A DNA stretch of 35,000 nt, taken from Symbiodinium natans. Its lineage: Eukaryota; Sar; Dinophyceae; Suessiales; Symbiodiniaceae. Position numbers and translations under genes: made by a program. Location of the stretch: contig CAJNDS010000670.1 of NCBI GenBank assembly GCA_905221605.1, forward strand, positions 1 to 35,000, written 5' to 3'. Below, piece by piece: positions 26,101 through 32,600 of the stretch. Under the pieces are notes generated by a model. It was not told the DNA's origin. It made no database searches and saw only the letters and a program-made list of their open reading frames with translations. Each line of letters starts with the position of its first letter. The first letter of the stretch is position 1.

Positions 26101-29077
26101 CTTCGTCAAGAAGGGCAGCAACCAGCCCAAAGCTACTCTCACCTTGGCTCTTTGCCAGGAAGGGTTAAAGTGTTCAGTGTTTTTGGGGGGTGCCTCCCCC
26201 TTATAATCGCAGTCCTTAAATTGGGAGTATATTTGGGGGGGTAGTATCATCCCTACTAAGGGCTGTTGGTATAAGGGGAACATCCCAAGTTGAGGGCTCA
26301 GTGTTTTAGGGGGTTAGGGAACTTAAGCTTCTGGATTTCCAGCAAGAATCAACACAGGCCAGCTGCAGCAAACCCTCCCAAACCCTTAGGAACAGCCAGG
26401 CTGCCAGGAACAAAATAAGAACAGAGGGGGCGCCCGATTGTTCAAGAGAGATCAAGAAGGGGTCCCAAATGTCATGAACAAGGGTACCACCGGTTCAGGG
26501 TTTAGGCCGAACACGTTTAGGAAGAAGACAGCAACCCTACTTTGGAGTAGACCCTGGAAACAAAGTATATACTTGCTAGGTATAGGTGGCTATAACAGGA
26601 ATCCAGAACCAAGCAAAGAACTAAAGTAGAGTACTCCAAAACCCTAAACCCTAAACCCGAAACTCTAAACCCAGGCAAGTCACCCACGGCATCTGCAATG
26701 ACGGCCGCGACCAAATCGCGGAAGAGGTTCCGCCACGAATGCGTCACCATCCTATCGGGGTGACTGCAGGGTTTATACGGGGGCCTTCGAAAGTAGGGGA
26801 CCCCTAAAGAAGACCCCCCAAACAGTATACCGCTTTTGTTCCTTTAAAAGGATTCTAAAGTATTTTGGGTATAAGGGGTACCCCTATTTTCGGAAATCCC
26901 CATATAGGGTTTTGGGCCGTGCCCTTAGAAAGTTCTTGGCCGCCACGCGAACTTGAATGTGAGCGCAGTTTAGGGGTTCACATGCCGCTCAAAGACCGCG
27001 GTGCCTTTGTGGGCCGCGGCAGAAGTACAGAGCCATGTGCTGAGGGTTCTTATTGGGGCCATGATGTCGAGAACTGCCCTAGAACCTGACCTAAACCTTG
27101 AACCCTAAAGTCTAAACCCTAAAGCCCTTGACTAAACCCTAAACCCCCACCCTAAACCCCAAACCCTAAACCCTAAACCCTAAACCTAAACCCAAACCCT
27201 AAACCTCCAACCCTAAAACCCAAACCCCTAAACCCCTAAGACTCTTTGTCCCTCCCCTGGGATCCTCTCCATCCAAACCCTAAACCCTAAACCCTAAACC
27301 CTACACCCTAAACCCGAAACCATGAAATCCTAAAACCCTCGAGATCCTCTCCGGCTGCAGTGGCCCGCCCATGAGCTCCGCGTAGGCGCAGCGCCGCTCC
27401 CTCGTCCGGGGAATGATCACCTGTTCAGGGTCCATAGGGTTTAGGGTTTAGGGTTTGGGGTTTGGGGTTTAGGGTTAGGATTTGCCCCTGCAGCCCCCCA
27501 AGTGCAACTTCTCCCGCCCCCCGAGACTCTACTTGCACCTTTCTTTACCGTAGTGCCCGAATCGTCCCCCCAAACCCGAAAACCGTAAACCCCAGGCCCT
27601 AAGCCCTAAACCCTAAACCCTAAACCCTAAACCCTAAACCCTAAACCCTAAACCCTAAGCCCTAAGCCCTACTGGCATCTAATGTGGTCCCTTACCTCCC
27701 TTAAAGGGTTCTGAAGTTTGGGCCCTGGGGCTTCTCAAGGTATACAAGGGTGGAACCCTAAACCCTAAACCCTAAACCCTAAACCCTAAACCCTAAACCC
27801 TAAACCCTAAACCCTAAACCCTAAACCCTAAACCCTAAACCCGGTGGAAAAAGCGGTCCCCTCTTAAGGGCCCCTACTAAGGGATCCGTGCAACTACCCT
27901 GGGCTAAACCAACCCTAACCCTAAACCCTCAAGCCCCAGGGCCCCCCCAAAAAAGAGCCCCAAGGGTCCAAAGGGTTTAGGGTTTGGGGTTTGGGGTTTG
28001 GGGTTTAGGGTTTGGGGTTTAGGGTTTAGAGTTTAGGAAGAGCCTGTCGCACCACGTCATTGGTGGTATGCACGCCGACCTGATAGTGCGGCATGGCGGT
28101 CTTGCCCAGCTCCTTGTAAAATCGGAGCCTTTGTCTCGCAAGAACTTACGTCGAGCTTGGGGTTGAGGGTGAGGGCTTAGGGTTTGGGGTTTGGGATTTA
28201 GGGGGTTTCGGGTGGGAGATTGGGGTTGAGGGTTTTGGGGGGTTTAAGGTTTTGGGCTTTTAGGTTTGTGGTGGAATGGGGCGAGGGTTCGCATTGAGCA
28301 TCTGTGGGATCGGAATTGGAGTTTTGGGCTTGAGGTTTTGGCAGTGTTGGTGTAATGGGGCGAGGATTGGTGTTGAAGAGTTTTGGATAGGTATGAAATT
28401 AGTTTTGTTGCTTGGCGTTACACGGGCCCCAAAACCCAACAAAGGCAAAAGGGTACCACTGTCTTCAAGGCCACAAAGATGAGAAGAGTACCACCGGGTC
28501 AGGGTCAAGGTTAAACCCTTCGAAACCCTAAACCCTGCACCCTACCCCTAAACCCTAAACCCTAAACCCTAAACCCTAAACCCTAAACCCTGCACCCTAA
28601 AGAGCAGAGCAGCAAGGCTCGCGCAGTGACTCCGCGCATTGACAACTCCTCCACTTTTGCTTGCCAGTCCTTGGGGACGAGGTGTACCCTTGTTATGAGC
28701 AGTGGGAATTAGAGACTAGATGGGTATACGTGTGTGGTATGTGCATATACATATATATATATATATATCTTAATTTCTTTATCTATCATTTCTTTAGTCA
28801 CATCTTCACATCTGCATTGTTGAAGTCTCAATGTTTTTGTACATGTATACTTGTATTTATGCCGATCCAGGTTTCAGGGTTCCTTCCACACCGACCTAAA
28901 CCCTAAACCATAAACCCCTAAACCCTAAACCCTAAACCCCTAAACCCTAAACCCTAAACCCCAAACCCTGAACCCTAAAAGGCCTCCTCCAGCGCTGTGG
29001 CAGTTCGGCTCTTTCCGGCGCACGGGCACGGGAATCGCGGGCGCGGCTTGGTTCGGCTGGACTGCCGGTGGGCATTC
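14131..29077 (-). CDS. 27-exon gene: dinoflagellate-type WC domain plus TIR-like domain
   Basis: Twenty-seven exons of 22-209 nt (about 2.0 kb coding over 15 kb) connect with consistent phase. The N-terminal two thirds carries, in order, VTHSWRNLFRDLVAAV, AVNQHAGIC, ACDCG, GCEMNKFDDMM, VAVDAGFALF, AWCVAELVKA, VKMHS, RVEDMEASRAED and LIFDKAGLLSNW. I know this pattern from dinoflagellate hypothetical proteins; its function is unknown. The C-terminal third, from MLSGRFDKE through VLVAFCSSQYGQRTGAGF and LPVKLCEVYPPEPP, resembles a TIR-type fold, where a signalling or NADase role would be possible. By inspection 10 donors are GA, 8 GT and 7 GC. Neither the start codon nor the stop was found. Confidence 0.75.
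14511..14572. repeat. (TA)n microsatellite
   Basis: TATATATA tract with short interruptions, inside the intron following exon 26. Confidence 0.95.
14715..14838 (+). repeat. TTTAGGG array with GTGTAGG variant tail
   Basis: About 13 TTTAGGG units followed by five uniform TGTAGGG units, again a locally homogenised variant. Confidence 0.95.
14934..15042 (-). CDS. WC-TIR gene exon 26
   Basis: Acceptor CAGCCTAG|A. Encodes FCSGGAVLPVNAELARRV then KRGTELRTWPPRESDVFQ. Phase 2 junction with exon 25 is exact. FCSGGA recalls the GGA loop of Fringe-like glycosyltransferases, but one motif is too little to assign that. Confidence 0.6.
15043..15154 (-). mobile_element. 112-bp intron with terminal inverted repeats and no telomere array
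   Basis: Sense strand begins GATGCCCAGTAGTACCCTT and ends GGTTACTGGGCAGCCTAG; the ends are inverted (GCCCAGTA / TACTGGGC). The interior carries CCTTTTTTGGGG-like and GGTTCCCTTATAAA motifs seen at the ends of array-filled introns. This looks like the compact form of the intron family. Confidence 0.75.
15155..15274 (-). CDS. WC-TIR gene exon 25
   Basis: 120 nt. Acceptor ACCGTAG|G, donor TTCCTAG|GATGCC. Encodes FISLAAASPHAGRFPLE and HAFQEVCVCDRLPLNTLP. Phases fit exons 24 and 26. Confidence 0.55.
15282..15352 (+). repeat. TTTAGGG array
   Basis: About nine heptamers in the intron between exons 24 and 25. Confidence 0.95.
15485..15693 (-). CDS. WC-TIR gene exon 24, end of TIR-like domain
   Basis: Largest exon of the model (209 nt). 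Acceptor AGTGGAG|GTC, donor GATCG|GTGAGCC, close to the canonical consensus. Encodes VKLCEVYPPEPPDEEG, APSLVYINGVDKDL and VSEKIVQALDKMNLL. A strand followed by P-rich loop and terminal helix is expected at the end of TIR-type domains. Confidence 0.75.
15804..15919 (-). CDS. WC-TIR gene exon 23, core of TIR-like domain
   Basis: 116 nt. Acceptor ACCAAG|GA, donor CTGCCC|GTCACT. Encodes VLVAFCSSQYGQRTGAGF, then ETFEELRFVQSH. A hydrophobic strand followed by S..Y....G....E...A resembles the D strand region of TIR-like domains. Joins exon 22 as VKA-R-VLVAF. Confidence 0.8.
15920..16088 (-). mobile_element. Array-bearing intron 22 with terminal motifs
   Basis: Sense start GAGTCTTGGTCGCCCCATGG then TATACCTTTTTTGGGG and TTTAGGG repeats. 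Towards the 3' end GGTTCCCTTATAAACTAATA and TGGCTACTGGGC precede further CCCTAAA repeats. It has the same end motifs as the array-free intron at 15043-15154, here with telomere-like sequence between and beyond them. Confidence 0.7.
16089..16159 (-). CDS. WC-TIR gene exon 22
   Basis: 71 nt. Acceptor GATCAG|GACC, donor GCAA|GAGTCT (GA type). Encodes TFMVKAGPGEDFGLQTARGL then VKA. Continues the TIR-like domain. Confidence 0.75.
16168..16255 (-). repeat. CCCTAAG variant array
   Basis: Seven uniform CCCTAAG units between normal CCCTAAA units in intron 21. Confidence 0.95.
16264..16322 (-). CDS. WC-TIR gene exon 21
   Basis: 59 nt. Acceptor GGGAAG|GAG, donor ATCAG|GACCGT (GA type). Encodes ESRIAYFAKVEEELQKRGI. 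The first 20 bases of the following intron closely repeat the start of exon 22 (GACC.T.ATGGTCA.G). Confidence 0.8.
16593..16835 (-). other. Loop sequence with short internal repeat
   Basis: An 80-codon open frame containing RMLPAKQARKKTSQAG and a similar RMLPQDKQAKEKAG repeat. It sits in intron 20, in the position used by intron loops elsewhere, and gene 2 is continuous without it. Probably non-coding. Confidence 0.4.
16940..17041 (-). CDS. WC-TIR gene exon 20
   Basis: 102 nt, phase 0/0. Acceptor CCTGAG|GTG, donor GACAAG|GAGCCG. Encodes VVAGSVERPKGTARSP then DTVMLSGRFDK. An alternative donor at 16927 (TTTCAG|GTTTTT) is possible and would add four codons. Confidence 0.7.
17046..17110 (+). repeat. 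TTTAGGG array
   Basis: About nine heptamers filling most of the 76-nt intron 19, which runs directly from exon 19 to exon 20. A clear case of an intron made mostly of telomere-like repeat; on the coding strand it is CCCTAAA. Confidence 0.95.
17118..17198 (-). CDS. WC-TIR gene exon 19
   Basis: 81 nt, 27 codons. Acceptor CCTGCAG|GAT, donor GAGGAG|GTTGTG. Encodes DVVKGPAEILEDMVADM then QDALAEEEEE, an acidic linker. Its start resembles exon 15 (SREVLEDM) at DNA level, CTTGGAAGACATG. Confidence 0.75.
17401..17510. repeat. AAAGTGTACACTTT dispersed intron element, copy 1
   Basis: Contains GTTCATAAGCCCCCCAAAAA, then GTGTACACTTTCAGTTCTGT and a matching TATCCCCAAAAGTGTAGAG. Related sequence at 19168-19430 has a telomere array inside it. 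Confidence 0.75.
17660..17800 (-). repeat. CCCTAAA array
   Basis: About 18 heptamers in intron 18. The rest of this intron (17199-17660) carries the AAAAAGTGTACACTTT element described separately. Confidence 0.95.
17834..17899 (-). CDS. WC-TIR gene exon 18
   Basis: 66 nt, phase 0/0. Acceptor ACTGAG|GTT, donor CGGATG|GACGCT (GA type). Encodes VLIFDKAGLLSNWRQLD and AAHRM, matching the LIFD..GLL..W..LDA pattern of the WC family as I remember it. Confidence 0.8.
18604..18642 (-). CDS. WC-TIR gene exon 17
   Basis: 39 nt, 13 codons VHKRVQSKAAGSE. Acceptor CTACCCAG|GTG, donor TCCGAG|GTACGG, both close to consensus. Confidence 0.65.
18643..18822 (-). mobile_element. Array-bearing intron 16 with inverted ends
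   Basis: Sense: TGGGTGGCCCAGTGGTGGCC overlaps the end of exon 16, then CCTTTTC, a TTTAGGG array (18686-18795 on this strand as CCCTAAA), then GGTTCCCTTGTAAAG and GGTTCCTGGGCTACCCAG. The ends are inverted (CTGGGTGGCCCAG / CTGGGCTACCCAG). Confidence 0.7.
18823..18922 (-). CDS. WC-TIR gene exon 16
   Basis: About 100 nt. Acceptor CAACCTAG|G. Encodes TDSLRNLRVEDMEASRAE then DVDFILNKIECL. The donor is either GGCCCA|GTGGTG or CTGG|GTGGCC; the first keeps the frame into exon 17. Confidence 0.8.
19124..19161 (-). CDS. WC-TIR gene exon 15
   Basis: 38 nt. Acceptor GCCGAG|GTC, donor ATGAC|GCCTGG (GC type). Encodes VKMHSREVLEDM, in the position of the conserved VK.HS motif after the AWCVAEL segment. Confidence 0.75.
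19168..19430. repeat. AAAGTGTACACTTT intron element, copy 2, split by telomere array
   Basis: GTTCATAAGCCCC and GTGCACTTTCAGTTCT (19170-19235), then a TTTAGGG array, then GTGTACACTTTCAGTTCTAT and TATCCCAAAAAGTGCAAAG. Compared with 17401-17510, the array separates two related parts. Exon 14 overlaps the right end. Confidence 0.7.
19236..19337 (+). repeat. TTTAGGG array
   Basis: About 14 heptamers inside intron 14. Confidence 0.95.
19424..19479 (-). CDS. WC-TIR gene exon 14 (AWCVAEL motif)
   Basis: 56 nt. Acceptor GCAGAG|GA, donor CAGCAT|GTCACT. Encodes AWCVAELVKADEVCLKQH, the WC motif by which I name the domain. Intron and next exon both begin GTCA. Confidence 0.85.
19681..19726 (-). CDS. 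WC-TIR gene exon 13
   Basis: 46 nt. Acceptor GGGGCAG|GTC, donor CGGC|GAGTTC (GA type). Encodes VVAVDAGFALFSRAR, leading into R-AWCVAEL. Confidence 0.85.
19863..19914 (-). CDS. WC-TIR gene exon 12
   Basis: 52 nt. Acceptor GAAAAG|G, donor TCCCAG|GAGAGA (GA type). Encodes FDDMMALLAQRDPDFSQ; with exon 11 gives MNKFDDMM. Confidence 0.85.
20659..20680 (-). CDS. WC-TIR gene exon 11, a 22-nt microexon
   Basis: Acceptor GAAAAG|GC, donor ACAA|GCCCCC. Encodes IGCEMN with split codons at both ends (S and K). Supported by exact phase on both sides and by the motif continuing across three exons (GGQS-IGCEMN-KFDDMM). Confidence 0.75.
20704..20772 (+). repeat. TTTAGGG array
   Basis: About eight heptamers in intron 10. 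Confidence 0.95.
20805..20970 (+). repeat. TTTAGGGG octamer array
   Basis: About 20 uniform GGGTTTAGG units (8-bp period), a variant expanded separately from the 7-bp arrays. Confidence 0.95.
21261..21333 (-). CDS. WC-TIR gene exon 10
   Basis: 73 nt. Acceptor TAAAAG|GTG, donor CCAAA|GCATCT (GC type). Encodes VHPACDCGLPKMLNN and TPPLSAGGQ. Intron 10 starts GCATCT and exon 11 starts GCATTG. Confidence 0.8.
21337..21390 (+). repeat. TTTAGGG array
   Basis: About seven heptamers directly at the acceptor of exon 10. Confidence 0.95.
21655..21755 (-). repeat. TTAAACCCTAA 11-bp variant array
   Basis: About eight units of AATTAAACCCT, a longer telomere-derived repeat, between normal CCCTAAA units in intron 9. 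Confidence 0.95.
21816..21854 (-). CDS. WC-TIR gene exon 9
   Basis: About 39 nt. Acceptor ACCCAG|GAA. Encodes ENVGMDQDSATGE. The donor is either GGTGAG|GCC or CACGG|GTGAGG; the first keeps the CDC frame of exon 10. Confidence 0.7.
21895..21965 (-). repeat. CCCTAAA array
   Basis: About ten heptamers, followed at 21966 by a switch to TTTGGGG-type units; a head-to-head telomere-repeat junction. Confidence 0.95.
22078..22200 (+). repeat. TTTAGGG array
   Basis: About 17 perfect heptamers in intron 8. Confidence 0.95.
22358..22397 (-). CDS. WC-TIR gene exon 8
   Basis: 40 nt. Acceptor CCCGAG|G, donor ATCTGC|GAAACT (GA type). Encodes ICAFAVNQHAGIC, the VNQH motif of the family. Not in a telomere-flanked island on its right side; the next upstream exon is 3.5 kb away. 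Confidence 0.85.
22435..22600. repeat. CCGAA-type tandem repeat, copy 1
   Basis: Irregular repetition of GAACCGAACCG and GGAACCG. A similar tract in the same orientation lies at 25400-25530, so the two bracket the minisatellite between them. Confidence 0.9.
24288..24360. repeat. Non-minisatellite spacer, copy 1
   Basis: GGTCGGCTTGCACTTGCCGA then CCCCAAACCCTGGTTGAGGG; recurs at 25130-25190 in the same orientation. Confidence 0.85.
25130..25190. repeat. Non-minisatellite spacer, copy 2
   Basis: Same spacer as 24288-24360 with a deletion of about 12 bp, again at a place where repeat orientation changes. Confidence 0.85.
25400..25530. repeat. CCGAA-type tandem repeat, copy 2
   Basis: GAACCGAACCGAACCG tract in direct orientation relative to 22435-22600. 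Confidence 0.9.
25700..25815. repeat. AT-rich dispersed element, copy 1
   Basis: Shares CTGAACTTGGAACCCC, TTCTTAGGAA.TACAGTACC and a closing CCTAAGGAA tract with copies at 29190-29325 and 29405-29525. Intronic. Confidence 0.65.
25855..25922 (-). repeat. CCCTAAA array
   Basis: About nine heptamers in intron 7, next to exon 7. Confidence 0.95.
25940..25989 (-). CDS. WC-TIR gene exon 7
   Basis: 50 nt. Acceptor GCCAAG|GTG, donor TATTG|GAGCCT (GA type). Encodes VLEALLRQQGTAERVY; the W codon completes across the 3.5-kb intron to give VYW-ICAFAVNQH. Confidence 0.85.
25990..26092 (-). mobile_element. 103-bp intron 6 with internal telomere array
   Basis: Sense start GTGTCTTGGTAGCCCAGTGG, then TATCCTTTTCCC, TTTTGGGG and about seven TTTAGGG units running to GGGCCAAG|. 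A short intron containing half of the element: 5' terminal motif plus array, with no 3' inverted end. Confidence 0.75.
26093..26142 (-). CDS. WC-TIR gene exon 6
   Basis: 50 nt. Acceptor GCCAAG|GT, donor GTGTCT|GTGTCT. Encodes ESSFGLVAALLDEDVS. The donor site is a short duplication; intron 6 and exon 7 both start GTGT. Confidence 0.75.
26684..26751 (-). CDS. WC-TIR gene exon 5
   Basis: 68 nt. Acceptor CCGATAG|G, donor CCGTGG|GTGACT. Encodes MVTHSWRNLFRDLVAAV then IADAV, the most recognisable motif of the family (VTH.W.N.F..LVAA...DA). Confidence 0.9.
26752..27346. other. Intron 4 sequence
   Basis: Contains GGATTCTAAAGTATTTTGGG and degenerate CCCTAAA units (27110-27330). Open frames at 26865-27089 (plus) and the antisense stretch around 26940-27080 look protein-like, but exons 4 and 5 join perfectly without them. 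Confidence 0.6.
27347..27420 (-). CDS. WC-TIR gene exon 4
   Basis: 74 nt. Acceptor GAACAG|GTG, donor GAGAG|GATCTC (GA type). Encodes VIIPRTRERRCAYAELMGG then PLQPE. With exon 5 gives PER-MVTHSW. Confidence 0.85.
27596..27670 (-). repeat. CCCTAAA array
   Basis: About nine heptamers with CCCTAAG ends in intron 3. Confidence 0.95.
27753..27842 (-). repeat. CCCTAAA array
   Basis: About 12 perfect heptamers in intron 3. Confidence 0.95.
28044..28128 (-). CDS. WC-TIR gene exon 3
   Basis: 85 nt. Acceptor ACAAAG|G, donor CGACAG|GCTCTT (GC type). Encodes LRFYKELGKTAMPHYQV then GVHTTNDVVRQ. Confidence 0.85.
28260..28510. other. Intron 2 loop sequence
   Basis: G-rich TTTTGGG derivatives with open frames on both strands (about 68 and 82 codons) but no splice-supported exon or family motif. 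Contains GGTACCACTG, one of the intron terminal motifs, at 28462. Confidence 0.5.
28545..28600 (-). repeat. CCCTAAA array
   Basis: About seven heptamers directly at the donor of exon 2. Confidence 0.95.
28611..28688 (-). CDS. WC-TIR gene exon 2
   Basis: 78 nt. Acceptor AACAAG|G, donor TTGCT|GCTCTG (GC type). Encodes VHLVPKDWQAKVEELSMRG then VTARAL. Intron starts GCTCTG, exon 3 starts GCTCCG. Confidence 0.8.
28745..28768. repeat. (TA)n microsatellite
   Basis: Pure TATATATA tract in intron 1, in an AT-rich loop (28740-28870). Confidence 0.95.
28984..29077 (-). CDS. WC-TIR gene exon 1 in this window
   Basis: 94 nt. Acceptor GCATAG|GA, donor GGAGGAG|GCC (GC type). Encodes MPTGSPAEPSRARDSRAR then APERAELPQRWR, a charged low-complexity stretch. 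Supported by phase and splice motifs only. The Met is internal or possibly the start; not decidable. Confidence 0.5.
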
Positions 29078-29091
29078 CTATGCTGAACATG

Positions 29092-29188
29092 GGGTTTAGG
29101 GTTTAGGGTTTAGGGTTTAGGGTTTAGGGTTTAGATAGGGTTTAGGGTTTGGGGTTGAGGGTTTAGGGTTTAGGGTTTAGGGTTTGCC
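29092..29188 (+). repeat. TTTAGGG array
   Basis: About 13 heptamers with one TAGATAGGG interruption, at the acceptor of exon 1. Confidence 0.95.
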
Positions 29189-29189
29189 T

Positions 29190-29325
29190 GCTGAACTCGG
29201 GAACCCCTAGCAAAGATTCGTATAATTTTTGCTGCTTCTTAGGAATTGCAGTACAATATAGTATAATTTTAGCTGCTTCTTACGAAATTCAGTATCCAAA
29301 CATTAAAAGCTATTCCCAAGAATCC
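29190..29325. repeat. AT-rich dispersed element, copy 2
   Basis: CTGAACTCGGGAACCCCTAG, TGCTGCTTCTTAGGAATTGC and an internal duplication of the TTTAGCTGCTTCTTA part. See 25700-25815. Confidence 0.7.
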
Positions 29326-29404
29326 CAACCCCCCCCCTCCTTTCCAGGCTCCTCTCTATAATTCATGTCTTACCAAGTCTAAATTATGGGGGGGGGGTAG
29401 TTTA

Positions 29405-29522
29405 GACTATACTGAACTTGGAACCCTAGCAAAAAAATAGTTTGTTTTTAGCTGCTTCTTAGGAAATACAGTACCACAAAGTCACTAAAAAAAAACAAAA
29501 CATTCCTAAGAATCCCTAAGGT
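29405..29522. repeat. AT-rich dispersed element, copy 3
   Basis: ACTGAACTTGGAACCCTAGC, TTTTAGCTGCTTCTTAGGAA, ACAGTACCAC, ending AAGAATCCCTAAGG next to the end of the membrane-protein exon. Confidence 0.7.
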
Positions 29523-29684
29523 TCGACAGGAAGCAGGTGCCCAAGGTGTTGCCCAGCAGCACGAAGCTGAGAATCCAGGGAAGCGCGCCGTAGTGGCCGT
29601 ATCGGATGAGCACGCGCGCGCAGGGGAATGACACCAAGGTGCTGGCAAAGCACAGCGCTACGCCCCAAGTCTCCTGCTCACATT
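29523..29684 (-). CDS. Membrane-protein gene exon 13
   Basis: About 162 nt. Acceptor CTCTTTTCAG|AA, the best polypyrimidine acceptor in the window. Encodes CEQETWGVALCFASTLVSF, ARVLIRYGHYGALPW and ILSFVLLGNTLGTCFLSN: two predicted membrane segments joined by a basic loop (RVLIRYGHYG). Donor uncertain. Confidence 0.7.
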
Positions 29685-32600
29685 CTGAAAAGAGGGTTTA
29701 GTCTAGTGCTTTGGGGCTGGAATTGCAATTGGGCCTTCAACTGAGGAATAGTTCTAGGGTTTTGGGGGAGATGCTTCCAGGACACTGCCATGAACGGACT
29801 GTGGATAATTTGTGTTTTATACCTTGTCGGTCTATCTTTATCTGGTCCTAAACTCATGCGTCACGCACGCAACCCTGATGTCTGAACCCATAACCTCTAA
29901 GGCCCTAAAGCACTCTAAGCCCTAAACCCTAGTCACCCTAAAGCCTAAAACCTGAAACCCAGACCTTGAACCCGGAACTAAACCCTAGGCCCTAGACACC
30001 CTACACTAGACACCCTTTTCCCTAAACCCTAAACCCTAAACCCTAAACCCTAAACCCTAAACCCTCCTGACAACCCCCGATGTCCTTGCGCATGGCCCAC
30101 CTTGCTCGCTTGAGGCCCTGGCATCCTCGGTTGAAACGGGCGTTTAGGGCTTTTAGTTTCTTGGGGTCTTTTTGGTTTGTAGGGTGCTGAGGGCTTTAAA
30201 GCTTCTAGGGCATTTGGGGTTCACAGGGCTTTCAGGGTTTTCAGGGTTTTTGGGGCTTTTTGGGTTTGTTGGGGCTTTTAGGGTTTGTGGGCCTTTTAAG
30301 GGATTTAGGGTTGGAAGGGTTTACGGGGATTTTGGGGGTTCACGGTTTGGAGTGAAACAAGGGATGCTAGTCTGCTACTCCAAAAACGCAAACCCTAAAC
30401 CCTAAACCCTAAACCCTAAACCCTAAACCCTAAACCCATTAAAAAGACGCTGCTGGGGCGTCCTGGCCGCCTGGGTCGTTCACATCGCATGTGCGCTCAG
30501 CAACCTCCCTCGCCTGGGCTCTTGTGAAGACACGTCGTGTTGGGCTGAGGGCTTGGGGCTTAGGGTTCAGGGTGTAGGGTTTAGGGTTTAGGGTTTAGGG
30601 CTTAGGGCTTAGGGTTCAGGGTGTAGGGTTCAGGGTTTAGGGTTTAGGGTGGTGGGTTTAGGGTTTAGGGTTTAGGGTGGGAGTCTAGGGCCCAGGATGC
30701 CTGGGGTTAAGATACCACAGGACGGGTTTAGGCTTCAGGGCTTAGGGATTTTGATGATGGTGATGATGATGATGATGGTGATGACGATATGCACATATAT
30801 ATATATATATAATGACATAACTTACACTTCTGTCCCTGAACAAGAGCCCCGTCGCCTTGTGCAGACTTTGGAGAACTTCCCGGTATGCGAACCTGGGCTT
30901 GCTCCGGGGAGTTTGTAGGGTGTGAGACTTGGGGTTTAGGGTGCAGGGTTTGGGGTGTAGGGTTTAGGGGCTTAGGGGCTTAGGGGTTTAGGGGCTTAGG
31001 GGCTGAGGGCTTCAGGGGTTTAGGGGTTTCGGGGTTTGGGGGTTTAGGGGTTTAGGGTCTAGGCTACGGGGATTCGGTGTTCGGGCTTGCAGCTTGTCCA
31101 GGCCGCTTTTGGTCAGTGGGGTTTTGACGGGACTCTATTCGTAAACAAAGGGTGCTGCTGGGCAGCCTCCCAAAGCCCACCTTAACCCTCAACCCTAAAC
31201 CCTAAACCCTAAACCCTAAACTCTAAACCCTAAACCCTAAACCCTGAACCCTGAACCCTGAACCCTGACCCCTGACCCCTAAGCCGCGACCCGTAAGTGC
31301 GAAAGTGGATTGAAGGCCTCGGAGTGTGTCGAACACGTCCCTTGAAGGATTTTTGGTTTCGGGTTTAAGTTAAGGGTTTGGCATTGAAGCTAAGACCTTC
31401 CTCTTCGGAAAGACTGCGCGCAGGAGGATTACCTCTTGGGTGCTGCAATCTTCCCGCCTCTCCCCTCCTAAACCACAAAAAAACACGTAAACCCTAAGCC
31501 CTGAACCCTAAACCCTAACCCCTAAACCCTATGTTTGTCTTGAAGTTGGGAGCAGCCATGTTTGATCTGCATGGGGAGGTTGGCTCAAAAGCTGCTTGAT
31601 GACCTTATCCCTATAGTATTTGCGGCACTGCCACCGGCTCATAAGCTCTAATGGGACCTCTTTCCAGCAACGCCTTGCCATCATCTGCACCATAGTCTGA
31701 CTCTACTGCTCTTCGCCTCAAAGTGGCCTTGAGCACTGAGGAACCAGAGTTAAGTAAGAATCCTTGCGTGAGTTCAACACCCCCCGCCTTGCGAGATTTA
31801 CGAGCAATGACCCTCAGAACTCACTTTTCGGGGGATGCCTCCAAGCCCCTGTTTCCACGAGGAGGTAGTGATCATCACAAAATATAGCGGTCGGCAAGCG
31901 AAATATGGCAAATGTTTGATCTGCAGAAGCATCCGGTGGTCTGCAGCCTGCGAAAGGAAACGTTCCACTGAAGGACGTGATTCTATCATGCCAATGTTCA
32001 GGAAGCAAAACTGCTCGGTATTCAAACCTGCCAAAGTATCCTGCCATGAGCCATGCGCTTGTCCAACGTCTAGTGCGGACATGCCATCCGACGCAGAACC
32101 TTTCCGGAAGCATCTGGGATTGATTGGAACCCCCCGGGTCGCCGGCATGGTCATCTGAAGGTAAGGCTTGCGCTGGCTGCGTTGGGTCTTCATACTGTGT
32201 GCACATGTCGTTTTGGATGCCCGTAGAGGTTTGCACCCCCGCATTCTGCAATTGCTTGCAGTGGTCTGTCTGCACCTCACGCGTCTGCTTCTCGCATGGT
32301 TGCCACCTGCATCTCTTTCGATTCTGGCTACACCTCGCAGCATTTTCCATGTCAGCATTGCCCCCCAGTGTGTTCGCGGAAACAACAGCAGCAGCTTCAA
32401 CATGGTGCTCCAGTTCGTCCTCGTCGATCGGCCTTTCATTCTGTCCATGCCCGCCTAAAAGATCAGCCAGTCGGAGAAACTCGAGGCTCTTAACCTGTTT
32501 GTCTTGAAGTTGGGAGCAGCCATGTTGATCTGCATGGGGAGGTTGGCTCAAAAGCTGCTTGATGACCTTATCCCTATAGTATTTGCGGTACTGCCACCGG

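Noticed and set aside
26865-27089. Plus-strand 74-codon ORF and its antisense protein-like reading
   Set aside because: Lies in intron 4; exons 4 and 5 join exactly (PER-MVTHSW) without any insertion.
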